Shown in pieces: positions 1 to 8,958 of a DNA stretch of 64,000 nt. Positions within the stretch are counted from its first letter, which is position 1. Each line of letters begins with the position of its first letter. The stretch lies in assembly GCA_016722445.1 (NCBI GenBank), contig JADKIZ010000016.1, forward strand, positions 1 to 64,000. Reading direction: 5' to 3'. The notes beneath the pieces are model-generated. The model saw only the letters and a list, made by a program, of their open reading frames with translations. It was not told the DNA's origin and ran no database searches. This stretch comes from Flavobacteriales bacterium (GTDB lineage Bacteria > Bacteroidota > Bacteroidia > Flavobacteriales_D > Sanyastnellaceae). Both the position numbers and the translations under genes were made by a program.

Positions 1-482
1 GAAAGGAGTTACTTCCGGATATTGTAAAAGTTGGAATACGAATTCGAGCAGCGAACATTCGGTAAAACGATGGCGTATAAACCCGGGAACGTCGGCTTCG
101 GTATTTCTTATTCTTTGCACGTCGTAGTCGCATTGCTTAAAAGCTAAAGCCGTTGACTTACTAATCATTGAAAACAGAAAGCCATATACATCCCAGAGGG
201 CAGGCCGAATTGGGTAAACTCATTGCATTGACAGCACAAAATAATGTACAGATAATAATTGAAACTCATAGCGACCATATTTTAAATGGAATACGTGTTG
301 GTGTAAAGGAACACAATGAATTAGTTGAAAGGTCTATATTATTCTATTTCAAAAAGTTGTGACCGATAGTGAGCAGTATTCGAAAATAACAAATATAAAA
401 GTTGATCAAAATGGCAGAGTTAAGCGAATACCCAATCAATTTATTAGATGAATGGAGTAACCAACTTTTTAAATTGATGTAA
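1..482 (+). pseudogene. C-terminal part of a DUF3696-type AAA ATPase, frameshifted
   Basis: The left edge cuts this gene. Read across frames, the protein runs AYKPGNVGFGISYSL, then a Walker B-like LLIIEN, IHPRGQAELGKLIAL and IIETHSDHILNGIR, and ends DEWSNQLFKLM with a stop at 480-482. This is the C-terminal half of an ABC-like AAA ATPase of the DUF3696 group (signature-like segment, Walker B, switch histidine in THSDH). Frame changes are needed near 175, 360 and 445, so no intact reading frame exists as sequenced. It lies 2 bp before the next broken gene and is followed by hsdR. In Bacteroidota such ATPases often sit inside type I restriction loci. Family assignment is fairly sure; function (nuclease-associated or abortive defence) is inference. 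Confidence 0.7.
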
Positions 483-484
483 CA

Positions 485-1325
485 ATGGAAATTTATTTTA
501 ATGAACTTTCAATGTTACCAAATCTCAACACCTGATGCATCAAAAAGACAAGGTGATGCAACTGCTTAGGTTATAAAACATTTAAGGCAATTCAATATTA
601 ACGTACTAAGGACATTTGATGGTTTTTATGCAGAAGATTTGGGTGGGAATTATAGTTTTCTTCTTTCTTAAATGATGATACTGTAAAGAGATTTAAAATA
701 CTCTTACAATCAATCATCAAAACCCTTGTATTCCTGAGATAGATAGTTATGAAGCAGAAATGTTTTTGTAAACACGAAATATGATACCTTAAATCACGAC
801 ACTCAGTATGTTTGCTCCTGAAGGAATCGCAATCAGTTATATCAATAGTGTTCCAACGCTGGAGTTTGATAGATTTTCCCCATTGGCAGAACTCAACTTT
901 ACAATTAAGAATACACAATACAAACAATACTCCGCCAGTAATAGAAGACGTCTTAAATGTTTCGTCATTAAATTCTTTGCAATCAAGAGAGTTCGTTGAT
1001 TGGGTTAAAAAGTCTAACCGAAGAAATAGGGTTAAACACGTATGAGAATATCATTAGAATATTTCCAATAGATAAATACGAGTTTGACTCACAGGCTATT
1101 GATGATATTCTTTCGTGGTACTATGATGATAAGCGATTTTTAGTGCGGATTAAAATTAATAGAAGACATTCATTTAAACCCATTTACTGGAGGAAAGGAA
1201 AAACTGAACCCTTGGGTGGTAAGGTGGCAGGGCATCAAAAGGATAATAAAAAATAGAATTGTATACACCTATACAAAAATTAAAATATTTATCCATCAAT
1301 GTAAAAGGTCATTGATGATAATTAG
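485..1325 (+). pseudogene. DUF3696-companion protein with Txe/YoeB-like C-terminal tail, frameshifted
   Basis: Starts MEIYFNELSMLPNLNTPDA two bases after the ATPase stop and can be followed through several frame changes: NINVLRTFDGFYAEDLGG, SYEAEMFV, EGIAISYINSVPTLEFD, SSLNSLQSREFVDWV, LTEEIGLNTYENIIRIFP. The last ~85 residues (about 1075-1325) read DSQAIDDILSWYYDDKRFLV, then KGKTEPLGGKVAG, then RIVYTYTKIKIFIHQC and, after one more shift, KGHYDDN. That order (helical start, NPF..GK.EPL, RIVY, C-terminal H-Y) matches Txe/YoeB mRNA interferases. I infer a companion protein carrying a RelE/YoeB-fold end. At least five frameshifts break it. Whether the tail keeps RNase activity cannot be told from this copy. 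Confidence 0.55.
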
Positions 1326-1328
1326 TTT

Positions 1329-4314
1329 ATGAAAACAGACACCACTGAAAAAGGATTAGAAGCCCACATAACACAACACTTGTGTTTGGTGAATGATTTT
1401 GAAGAAAGGCATTTCAGCAACTACAACCGTGTGGATTGTGTGGATGATTGCTTTTCAATTTTCTGCAATCCACACAGGAAAAAGGAAGTATTGAAACTGA
1501 AAACTATTCACGGCAGCAATTTCAGAAGCAAAGTATTTTGTATCGCCTAAACAATCAAATCAAAACCTTTGGCATTATTGAAGTTTTACGCAAAGGCATT
1601 ACGGACAATAACATCAAACTCAAACTGTTTTTGATAAACCCGTTTCCAACCTAAACGAAAAAGATTTAGCCCTTTACAACCAAAACATTTTTTCAGTTAC
1701 AAGGCAAGTGCATTACAGCACACAAAATGAAAACTCGTTGGATTTGGTGGTTTTCATCAATGGTTTGCCCATCATCACGTTTGAACTGAAGAACGAACTG
1801 ACCAAGCAAACGGTAAAAGATGCCATTAAACAATACAAAACCAGCCGTGACCCAAGAGAAGAATTGTTTCGCTTAGGGCGTTGTATGGTTCCTTTGCGGT
1901 GGACAGTGAACAAATTTGGATGGCAACAAACCTGAAAGGCGAAAACACCTACTTTTTACCATTCAACAAAGGCTACAATAACGGAGCGGGAAATCCGCCA
2001 ATGCAAACGGCATTAAAACCGATTATCTTTGGAAAGATATTTTAACCAAAGACAGTTTAACCAATATCATTCAGAACTATGTTCAGTTGTTTGAAGAAGA
2101 AACGGAAAAGATTTTATCTGATGGAAAAGTAAAAAAGGAGAAAGTAAAGAAATTGATTTTTCCGCGTTACCATCAAATAGATGCAGTAGATAAACTCTTG
2201 GGTAATGCCAAAGAAAACGGTGCAGGAAAACGCTATTTAATTCAACATTCAGCAGGTTCGGGAAAATCAAATTCCATTTCATGGTTAGCTCATCAATTGG
2301 TTGGCTTATTTGACAAGAACAACGAGAATACAGTTTTTGATACAGTAATTGTTGTAACCGACCGTAAAGTGTTGGATGCGCAAATCCGTAACAACATAAA
2401 ACAGTTTGAGCAAGTAAAAGGGTTGTAGAGCCATCACCGAAGGCAGTAAGCAACTGAAAACGGCTTTAGAAGAAGGCAAGAAAATCATCATTACCACCAT
2501 TCAAAATTCCCATACATCGTAAATGAAATTGGCGAACTGCCCGGAAATAAGTTTGCCATCATCATTGACGAAGCACACAGCAGTCAAAGCGGAAACACCG
2601 CTGGAAAACTGAATGAAACTTTAGCTAAAGACTTTGAAAAAGTGCAGGTGGACGATGATGAATATGTTTTTGTGGACAAAGACCAATATGACGAACTGAC
2701 TGGAAGATTTGGTAGTGGACATTGTGCAAAGCCGTAAAATGCTGACCAATGCCAGTTACTTTGCTTTTACCGCAACACCAAAGAACAAAACTTGAACTTT
2801 TCGGGGAGAAATACGAGGAAGCGGAAAAAAGAAAATTCAGGGCATTTCATCTTTACTCCAATGAAACAAGCCATTGAAGAAAATTTCATTTTGGATGTCT
2901 TGCAGAATTACACCTCTTACCAAAGCTATTACGCTTTGCTCAAGAAAATTGAAGATGACCCAGCTTACGATAAAAACAAAGCACAGAAAAAGCTCAAAAT
3001 ATTTGTAGAGAACCATTCACACGCCATATCCAAGAAGACAGCTTTGATTGTTGACCATTTTATTGACAATGTAATCCGCAAATCAAAAATCAACGGTTTG
3101 GCAAAAGCAATGGTAGTTACGAGCAGTCGCAGAAATGCCGTGAAATACAAAAAAGCATTTGACAAATATTTAGCAGATACAGGAAATCCATATAAGGCAA
3201 TTGTTGCCTATTCAGGAGAAATAGACGGACAAACAGAAGCCGCCTTAAATCACTTTTCAAGTGCTGCCATTCCAGACGAGTTTAAGAAATCAGAATACCG
3301 TTTTTTGATTGTGGCAAACAAATACCAAACAGGTTTTGACCAGCCGCTTTTACATACAATGTATGTTGACAAAAAACTGGGTGGAGTTAATGCAGTTCAA
3401 ACCTTTCAAGATTGAACAGAACAACAGCAGGAAAGAAAGACACATTTGTTTTGGACTTTGCAAACGATGCAGACGAAATCAAGAAATCGTTTGACCCATT
3501 TTTTGAAACCACCATTTTGGGAGAAGCAACAGACCCGAACAAACTGTTTGACTTGCAAAGCTCTTAGATGCTTTTCAGGTTTACGCGAACAAGTTCAGGA
3601 GTTTTCGCAAAAATGGTTACCAATGTTCCAGTTGACCAATTGCACAGCATTTTAGATGCAGCAGCCGAAGTATTCAGAACATCATTAACAGAAGAACAGC
3701 AAGACGACTTTAGAGCTAAATGCAAGACGTATGTTCGCTTGTATGTTTTCCTTGCACAAATCGTTCCGTTTATAAATCCATATTTAGAAAGACTGTATTT
3801 GTTCCTAAACCACTTGCAAAACAAATTCGGCAAACAGCGTGACGAAGATTTGGCACAAGGTATTTTAGACAATATCGACATGGACAGTTACCGACTGCAA
3901 AAGGAAGGAGAATTTAATATTCAGCTGCAACAAGGTGATGAACTAAAACCTATTCCAACAGACATGAGAGGTGGACCGTCCGAGCCAGAGATGGAATATT
4001 TATCCAATATTGTAAAAGCATTTAACCACCGCTTTGGGACACAGTTCACCAATGAGGACAAGGTTAAAAAAATGACCGAAGACCTAATGTCAGACGTTGC
4101 AAAGGATGTAGAGTTTGCAAACGCATTCAGACATTCAGACGAACAGAACGCCAAAATCACCTTTGAAGAAGTATTGAAGCGTAAACTAATTGACCACATT
4201 GAAACCAACTTTGAAGTATTCAAGGAGTTCAACGACAACAAAGAATTCCGTGACTTCTTTGCAGGGACAATGTTCAAAATAATGCAAAACGATTTTTTAC
4301 GATTTAGCACTTGA
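1329..4314 (+). pseudogene. hsdR: Type I restriction enzyme subunit R (HsdR), frameshifted
   Basis: HsdR is the DNA-translocating and cleaving subunit of type I restriction enzymes. The reconstructed protein is about 990 residues, a normal length. Visible in order: start MKTDTTEKGLEAHITQHL; the N-terminal nuclease core with LDLVVFINGLPIITFELK (D...ExK) near 1740-1790; Walker A HSAGSGKS near 2250; DEAH box IIDEAHSSQSG near 2565; SAT-like FAFTATP near 2765; a motif VI region NAVQT.. near 3395; and a helical C-terminus from 3568. At least ten frame changes break it (for example near 1440, 1555, 1655, 1900, 2000, 2425, 2705, 2790, 3410 and 3565). Residue conservation across breaks is high, which favours sequence error or very recent inactivation. 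hsdM and hsdS would lie left of the window. Confidence 0.85.
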
Positions 4315-4403
4315 AATACTGGCCAATACTTAGTCAGTCATTTTTACTAACTATGGCCTCTTAAAATAACCTCACCACAATCTTCATCATTTGTTGATGG
4401 CTT

Positions 4404-4523
4404 TTATTCTTTGATGCAGATAAGTTCTTTACCAAAGATCGAATCTTCACCCCCGTTGATTTCAACCATATTGGCGCCGTAGTCACGGATGCTTGCTGCA
4501 AACAGCGACATCAAAAACATCAT
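4404..4523 (-). CDS. Candidate 39-residue small protein, coupled to the DUF4177-like gene
   Basis: A short frame begins at an ATG that overlaps the stop of the preceding minus-strand gene as ATGA (4523-4520). It would encode MMFLMSLFAASIRDYGANMV.. and end ..FGKELICIKE. The ATGA overlap suggests translational coupling, and the composition looks protein-like. I do not recognise it. It may instead be the tail of a longer protein cut by a frameshift, since this end of the window is error-rich. Confidence 0.3.
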   Translation of the reverse strand: MMFLMSLFAASIRDYGANMVEINGGEDSIFGKELICIKE

Positions 4524-4781
4524 TGTTTTTCTCGTTTGAAAATGTAAAGTTCTTCGGTTGTAAATCCAGCGAAATCACCAGACAAGGTGCCGCCTGGTCC
4601 AAACTGTCCGGAAAAGGACGAACGGGGAACCACTGATACCAATTCCCATCCTTCTTCACCGGCCTCTATCATGAAGTCTTCCAATTTCTTATCCCATGCT
4701 GTAGAACCGTTGACCACATTTCGTTTTGTATGCCTCAAGACCTCTGGATCTGAGTACCCATTTGTATTCCCATTTTTTCAT
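4520..4781 (-). CDS. Small DUF4177-like protein, frameshifted once
   Basis: Starts MKKWEYKWVLRSRGLEAYKT at 4781 and, after one frame change near 4735, continues VNGSTAWDKKLEDFMIEAGE, EGWELVSVVPRSS, a Gly-rich segment and ELYIFKREKQ. The arrangement (WEYK start, LNxxGxEGWELV core, C-terminal FKR) is that of DUF4177, a small single-domain family of unknown function. Length about 86 residues. The upstream 140 bp and this gene recur almost unchanged at 5714-6020. The second copy shows no frame change in the shared part, so the break here is probably a sequence error. Confidence 0.65.
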
Positions 4782-5250
4782 GCGTTCTGGAAGTTTTGTT
4801 TTGCCTTTTCGTGCGTGTTGTTTGTGTGTCAGCGCGAGAAGCGTGCTTTGTATATGCACAAATATAAATTGAGGGTTGATGCAATGAATATGGAAGTGCA
4901 TTGCAAACCAAATTTTATCATCATGTCACCCCCTTCGGGGTTTGTTTCAGATTATCGCGTGCTGTATTTTGCTATAATCATAGCACCCCTTCGGGGTTGG
5001 GAGGTGTGCTCGCCTGGGAGGTTCAAGGTCAGGGTTCAATGTTCAATGTTCAAGGTTCAAAGTTGCAGAATGCATTTGGTTGTTTGAATGAAGATGATCG
5101 CCTCACAATCATTACTACGCACTTCTAATACACCATGCGTTCTCAATACTCAATACTCACTACTCAATACTGTTCAAGGTTCAATGTTCAATGTTCAAAG
5201 TTGCAGCAGGCATTTGGTTGTTTGAATAAAGATGATCGCCTCACAGCCTT
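4604..5250. repeat. Direct repeat, copy 1 (about 600 bp; copy 2 at 5714-6250)
   Basis: From the shared string CTGTCCGGAAAAGGA onward both copies carry the DUF4177-like coding sequence, its upstream region, two CCCCTTCGGGG mini-hairpins (about 4928 and 4983; 6033 and 6088) and the start of the heptamer-repeat block. They differ by scattered substitutions and short indels. Copy 1 keeps the full small gene; copy 2 breaks off inside it. Confidence 0.85.
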
Positions 5251-5337
5251 ATTCCCGCGATCCTAATACCTAATACCTCGTACCTAATACTCCCCGCGTT
5301 CTCAATACTCAATACTCACGACTCAATACTCACTCCT
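5005..5337. repeat. Composite heptanucleotide-repeat block A
   Basis: Non-coding block made of runs of 7-bp units (TTCAATG/TTCAAGG/TTCAAAG, then CTCAATA, then CCTAATA) separated by a conserved link containing GATCGCCTCACA. Two consecutive composite units are seen (about 5035-5170 and 5169-5337). The same modules recur at 6120-6465, 7380-7660, 9960-10110 and 21318-22120. Apparent short open frames across it are not credible genes. Confidence 0.85.
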
Positions 5338-5722
5338 CTACACCAGCCCCTGACTCAACGCCTTACTCACTGCCTCTGCCACGCTATGTACTTGTAGCTT
5401 TTTGTGAATATTGCGCATGTGGGCGTTGACGGTGAATTGGGAAATGCCGCATTGGTCGGCGATCATTTTGTAGCTGAGGCCGTTGACCAAGTGACCGAGC
5501 ATTTCGGTTTCGCGTTCGGATAGTTTGTAGTCTTCGCCGGAGGCGGGTGATTTTACCTTGAAAGATTTTGAGCACGTGTCGCGCTACGGATGGTGTCATC
5601 GGTGCGCCTCCGTCGATCACTTCTTTGATGCCTTTGACAATTTTTGTGCGAGTGATGATTTTTTGAGGATATAACCATCTGCTCCAGCGGAGATCGCCGC
5701 TGTGATTCTCGCACTGTCCGGA
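5338..5722 (-). pseudogene. C-terminal part of a NarL/LuxR-type response regulator, frameshifted
   Basis: Read on the minus strand from 5722: ARITAAISAGADGYILKKSS (end of a receiver domain), then IVKGIKEVIDGGAPMTPSVA, then a GerE/LuxR helix-turn-helix with LSERETEMLGHLVNGLSYK, FTVNAHMRNIHKKLQV and a TAG stop at 5338-5340. Frame changes are needed near 5655 and 5565, both next to short homopolymers. The N-terminal two thirds of the receiver, including the phospho-acceptor aspartate, is absent: at about 5715-5722 the sequence passes into the second DUF4177-like copy. The join at CTGTCCGG looks like a recombination or assembly junction. Confidence 0.75.
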
Positions 5723-5890
5723 AAAGGATGAACGGGGAACCACTGATACCAATTCCCATCCTTCTTCACCGGCCTCTATCATGAAGTCTTCCAATTTTTT
5801 ATCCCATGCTGTAGAACCGTTGACCAATTTCGTTTTGTATGCCTCAAGGCCTCTGGATCTGAGTACCCATTTGTATTCCCATTTTTTCAT
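5714..5890 (-). pseudogene. Truncated second copy of the DUF4177-like gene
   Basis: Starts MKKWEYKWVLRSRG at 5890 and runs in one frame to VVPRSSFSGQ, matching the first 59 residues of the gene at 4520-4781. It then passes into response-regulator sequence and loses the Gly-rich C-terminal part. Unlike copy 1 it has no frameshift in the shared region (KTKLVNGS here). It belongs to the 600-bp direct repeat and is not expected to make the normal protein. Confidence 0.65.
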
Positions 5891-6250
5891 GCGTTCTGGA
5901 AGTTTTGTTTTGCTTTTCGTGCGTGTTGTTGGTGTGTCAGCGCGAGAAGCGTGCTTTGTATATGCACAAATATAAATTGAGGGTTGATACAATGAATATG
6001 GAAGTGAATTGCAAACCAAATATTATCATGTCACCCCTTCGGGGTTTGTTTCGGATTATCGCGTGCTGTATTTTGCTATAATCATAGCACCCCTTCGGGG
6101 TTTGGAGGTGTGCTCGCCTGGGAGGGTTCAAGGTCCAGGGTTCAATGTTCGAAGTCAATGTTCAATGTTCAAAGTTCAATGTTCAAAGTTGCAGCAGGCT
6201 GTTGGTTGTTTGAATGAAGATGATCGCCTCACAGCATTATTCCCGCGATC
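5714..6250. repeat. Direct repeat, copy 2 of the 4604-5250 segment
   Basis: Matches 4604-5250 with a few percent difference: DUF4177-like 5' part, ATATAAATTGAGGGTTGAT region, two CCCCTTCGGGG hairpins and the first TTCAATG run. See copy 1. Confidence 0.85.
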
Positions 6251-6465
6251 CTAATACCTAATACCTCGTACCTAATACCTCTTACCTAATACCTCTTACC
6301 TAATACTCCCCGCGTTCTCAATACTTAATACTGTTCAATGTTCAAAGTTCAATGTTCAAAGTTGCGGCGGGCATTTGGTTGTATGGTAAGAGTTGATCGC
6401 CTCACAGTCTTATTTCCGCGCTCCTAATACCTAATACCTCGTACCTAATACTTTGTGCTTTAAAC
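6120..6465. repeat. Composite heptanucleotide-repeat block B
   Basis: Same modules and orientation as block A: TTCAATG/TTCAAAG runs, the GATCGCCTCACAG link, then CCTAATA runs interrupted by CCTCGTA and CCTCTTA variants. Two composite units, ending 4 bp before the stop of the phosphorylase gene. Confidence 0.85.
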
Positions 6466-6468
6466 ATC

Positions 6469-7281
6469 TCACAGTTCCTCAATCAACTCCGAGTACAGCG
6501 TCGATATTTTCTTCTCCGCCGATTGTGCGATGGCAATGATCTCTTCGATGCTCAGGCTTTTGAGGTTATCGGGATTGCAGATGTCGGTGATGACAGACAC
6601 GCAGCAACAAGGTAGTTTCATGTGGTTACATGCGATCACTTCAGGTACGGTGCTCATACCTACAGCGTCAGCGCCGATGAGTTTTAGCATGCGGTATTCT
6701 GCGCGGGTTTCGAGACTTGGTCCTTGAACGGAAGCATATACACCCTCACGCAAAGCGATGTTGTGTTTTGTTGCAATGGCTTTGAGTTTTCCATTGAGCA
6801 CAGACGAATACGGCTGTGACATATCGGGGAAACGAGGTCCCAATTCATCGATGTTGTAACCGCGAAGTGGATTTTCCGGTTGCAGATTGATGTGATCATC
6901 GATCAACATGAGGTCGCCCTTTTCGTAGTCGAGATTAACGGCACCTGCCGCATTAGAGAGCAGGACATATTTTACACCGAGAAGCTTCATCACACGAATG
7001 GGCATCACGACATCTTCCATGCTATGGCCTTCGTAGTAGTGAAAGCGGCCTTGAAAGGCGATCACTTTTTTACCACGCAAATTTCCATAGATCAATTTAC
7101 CAAAGTGAAATTCCACTGTTGCAATCGGAAAATGTGGTATCACATTATAGCTGAATTGTTTTTCAGTTTCTATCATATTGGCCATATCGCCCAAGCCTGT
7201 GCCCAGTACAACACCAATTTCAGGAGCAATAATTCCCTTACTGCGCAACCATTCTACGGTTTCTTCGAGTTGTTCTAACAT
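6469..7281 (-). CDS. punA: Purine nucleoside phosphorylase
   Basis: Splits purine nucleosides (inosine, guanosine) with phosphate into free base and ribose-1-phosphate in the cytoplasmic salvage pathway. The 270-residue length fits the trimeric PNP family. Visible: phosphate-loop GTGLG (about 27-31), signature region QGRFHYYEGHS (77-87), SNAAGA (109-114), YASVQGPSLETRAEYR with the base/ribose-contact residues, GADAVGMSTVPE and a late ITDICNPD. The Asn in SVITDICN is the usual 6-oxopurine-selecting position. Monocistronic: repeat block downstream and a hairpin with a U-run 24 nt upstream of the ATG. Assignment is firm; the symbol follows family usage. Confidence 0.93.
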   Translation of the reverse strand: MLEQLEETVEWLRSKGIIAPEIGVVLGTGLGDMANMIETEKQFSYNVIPHFPIATVEFHFGKLIYGNLRGKKVIAFQGRFHYYEGHSMEDVVMPIRVMKLLGVKYVLLSNAAGAVNLDYEKGDLMLIDDHINLQPENPLRGYNIDELGPRFPDMSQPYSSVLNGKLKAIATKHNIALREGVYASVQGPSLETRAEYRMLKLIGADAVGMSTVPEVIACNHMKLPCCCVSVITDICNPDNLKSLSIEEIIAIAQSAEKKISTLYSELIEEL

Positions 7282-7305
7282 AATTTCTTCTTCTAATGAT
7301 TATCG

Positions 7306-7335
7306 AAAAAAAACCTCTGTTCGAGACAGAGGTTT
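7306..7335 (-). terminator. Hairpin plus U8 in the leader of the phosphorylase gene
   Basis: On the minus strand a 9-10 bp stem (AAACCTCTGT / ACAGAGGTTT, loop CTCGA) is followed by eight T. This is a standard intrinsic terminator. It points at the phosphorylase gene, whose ATG lies 24 nt further, and no minus-strand gene lies between it and the + strand gene at 7743. It is either a relic terminator or an attenuator of the phosphorylase mRNA. Confidence 0.65.
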
Positions 7336-7379
7336 GGTTGAAATACCGGACCAAGATAAGCACTTTTTGGAGTAATGAT

Positions 7380-7660
7380 TAGAGAGTAGTGAGTAGTGAG
7401 TAGTGAGTATTGAGTATTGAGAACGCGGGGAGTATTAGGTACGAGGTATTAGGTGCGCGGAGTTAAGGCAGTGAGGCGATCAACGTCTATCAAACAACCA
7501 AATGTCATCTGCAACTTTGAACCTTGAACCTTGAACCATAGGCGCGGAGTTAAGGCCGGAGGCCGGGCGGTTAAGGCGGGCACTTACCCCAAAGTCACTA
7601 CTTGACCTACTGAACGAACCTTGAACTTTGAACCTTAAACCTTAAACCCTCCCTTCTCAC
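7380..7660. repeat. Composite heptanucleotide-repeat block C (inverted)
   Basis: Inverted relative to blocks A and B: TAGTGAG and GTATTGA heptamers, then AGTATTAGGTA runs, the TGAGGCGATCAA link and TTGAACC runs. Downstream of about 7540 it degrades into related fragments (GGCGCGGAGTTAAGGC). Confidence 0.8.
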
Positions 7661-7688
7661 CCGCCCAAATCGGCCAAATATTTAACAC

Positions 7689-7716
7689 TTGCCTTATCGA
7701 TCAAATACTATCTTGC
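7689..7716 (+). promoter_or_regulatory. Possible promoter of the SRPBCC/GyrI gene
   Basis: TTG at 7689-7691 and TATCTTGC at 7709-7716 (17 bp apart) loosely resemble the Bacteroidetes -33 TTTG and -7 TAnnTTTG boxes. The start point would fall near 7723, about 20 nt before the ATG at 7743, which also argues against starting translation at 7689. Confidence 0.3.
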
Positions 7717-7742
7717 GCGTTCAAACCAAACCCTATTTTCCT

Positions 7743-8756
7743 ATGAAATTTTTAAAGTATCTACTCTACGCCCTCGTTGGCATTTTTGTCGTTTATCTCG
7801 TGCTTTGCGCCGCTGGCCCAAAGAAAATGGAAGTATCGGAATCGATGACCATGAACGCTTCTCCTGCTGCTATTTGGGAAGAAATCGCTGATTTCTCCAA
7901 ATGGAACGCTTGGAGCCCATGGCATAAACTCGATCCAAATATGAAGTCTACCATCGTGGGTAATCCTGGTGAAGTAGGTCACGGTCAGTCGTGGGAAAGT
8001 ACTGATGGTGGTGTGGGTAAAGGAAGTCAGAAATTCTCTGAAGTGAGAACAAATGAGTTCCTGAAATCTGAAATGCACTTCAACGGTGATACAGAACATC
8101 CTGCATATGCTGCTTTTACCCTCGCTCCTGATGGCGAAGGCACTAAAGTGACCTGGTCGATGGATGGCGAAACTCCTTTCATGTTCAGAGGTCTGTCTAT
8201 GGTGATGGGCATGAACAAAATGATCGCCGCTGAATATCAAAAAGGTCTTGGTGATCTGAAAAAACTCGTGGAAGCTAAACCGAAAGGTGATGCTGTTGCT
8301 TTTGAAATCATCGATCTTCAGGATCAGTGGTATGTCGGTAAAATGTTCGCTGGTATCAGTGAAACCGCCATCGATTCTTCCATGTTCTCGAATGCTTATA
8401 TGGAAATTGGTAAAGCCATTGGTGGTATGGAAAAAGCTGCTGGTATGCCTATGTCGATCAGTCACAATTACAGTTCGACAGAACATAAAATGGACTTAGA
8501 AATCGCCATGCCAGTCGCTGCTGAAATGAAAATGGCTGACGGTCTTGCTTGTGGTAAAATACCAGCAGGTAAAGCGGCTAAATACGTGTACAAAGGTTCC
8601 TACGATGGAACTCCTGCTGCATGGGGTGCTTTCATGGGCGCTTTGACAAAAGAACACAAACCTCGTTGGTCACCTTATGAAATTTACGCCAACGATCCAA
8701 TGACGGTAAAAGATCCTTCTGAATTCATCACTTGGTTGATTGTTCCAATTGAATAA
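7743..8756 (+). CDS. Membrane-anchored SRPBCC (polyketide cyclase-like) plus GyrI-like protein
   Basis: 337 residues from the chosen ATG. Residues 1-22 (MKFLKYLLYALVGIFVVYLV..) form one hydrophobic anchor. Residues ~28-170 are an SRPBCC/START-type ligand-binding fold: SESMTMNASPAAIWEEIADF, WNAWSPWHKLDPNM, EGTKVTWSMDGETPF. Residues ~180-337 resemble the GyrI/AraC effector-binding fold (FEIIDLQDQWYVGKM, AWGAFMGAL, WSPYEIYANDPM). The combination is common in Bacteroidota and probably binds a small molecule at the membrane; no ligand can be named. An upstream in-frame TTG (7689) lies in the putative promoter and was rejected as start. A strong terminator follows. Confidence 0.8.
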   Translation: MKFLKYLLYALVGIFVVYLVLCAAGPKKMEVSESMTMNASPAAIWEEIADFSKWNAWSPWHKLDPNMKSTIVGNPGEVGHGQSWESTDGGVGKGSQKFSEVRTNEFLKSEMHFNGDTEHPAYAAFTLAPDGEGTKVTWSMDGETPFMFRGLSMVMGMNKMIAAEYQKGLGDLKKLVEAKPKGDAVAFEIIDLQDQWYVGKMFAGISETAIDSSMFSNAYMEIGKAIGGMEKAAGMPMSISHNYSSTEHKMDLEIAMPVAAEMKMADGLACGKIPAGKAAKYVYKGSYDGTPAAWGAFMGALTKEHKPRWSPYEIYANDPMTVKDPSEFITWLIVPIE

Positions 8757-8779
8757 TCACGATCGTGAAATAATAAATG

Positions 8780-8810
8780 GAGGCGCTGTTTTCAGCGCCT
8801 CTTTTTTTTT
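8780..8810 (+). terminator. Intrinsic terminator of the SRPBCC/GyrI gene
   Basis: Stem GAGGCGCTG / CAGCGCCTC with loop TTTT (8780-8801), followed by nine T (8802-8810), 23 bp after the stop codon. Confidence 0.92.
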
Positions 8811-8958
8811 AAAAACTTTTAGCCTAATTCTAAAAAGAGCTTCCTTGATATGATGAATGAATTTCCGTGAATCATAAAACGTATAGTTGAAAGTTGCGAG
8901 TAAATAGTTTTGATTTTTCCTCTCGGTATCTGACATCTTCACCGGTATTTTTGCGGCC

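Noticed and set aside
4587..5128. Plus-strand open frames of 75-166 codons
   Set aside because: They run antisense to the DUF4177-like gene and through heptamer repeats; composition is not protein-like.
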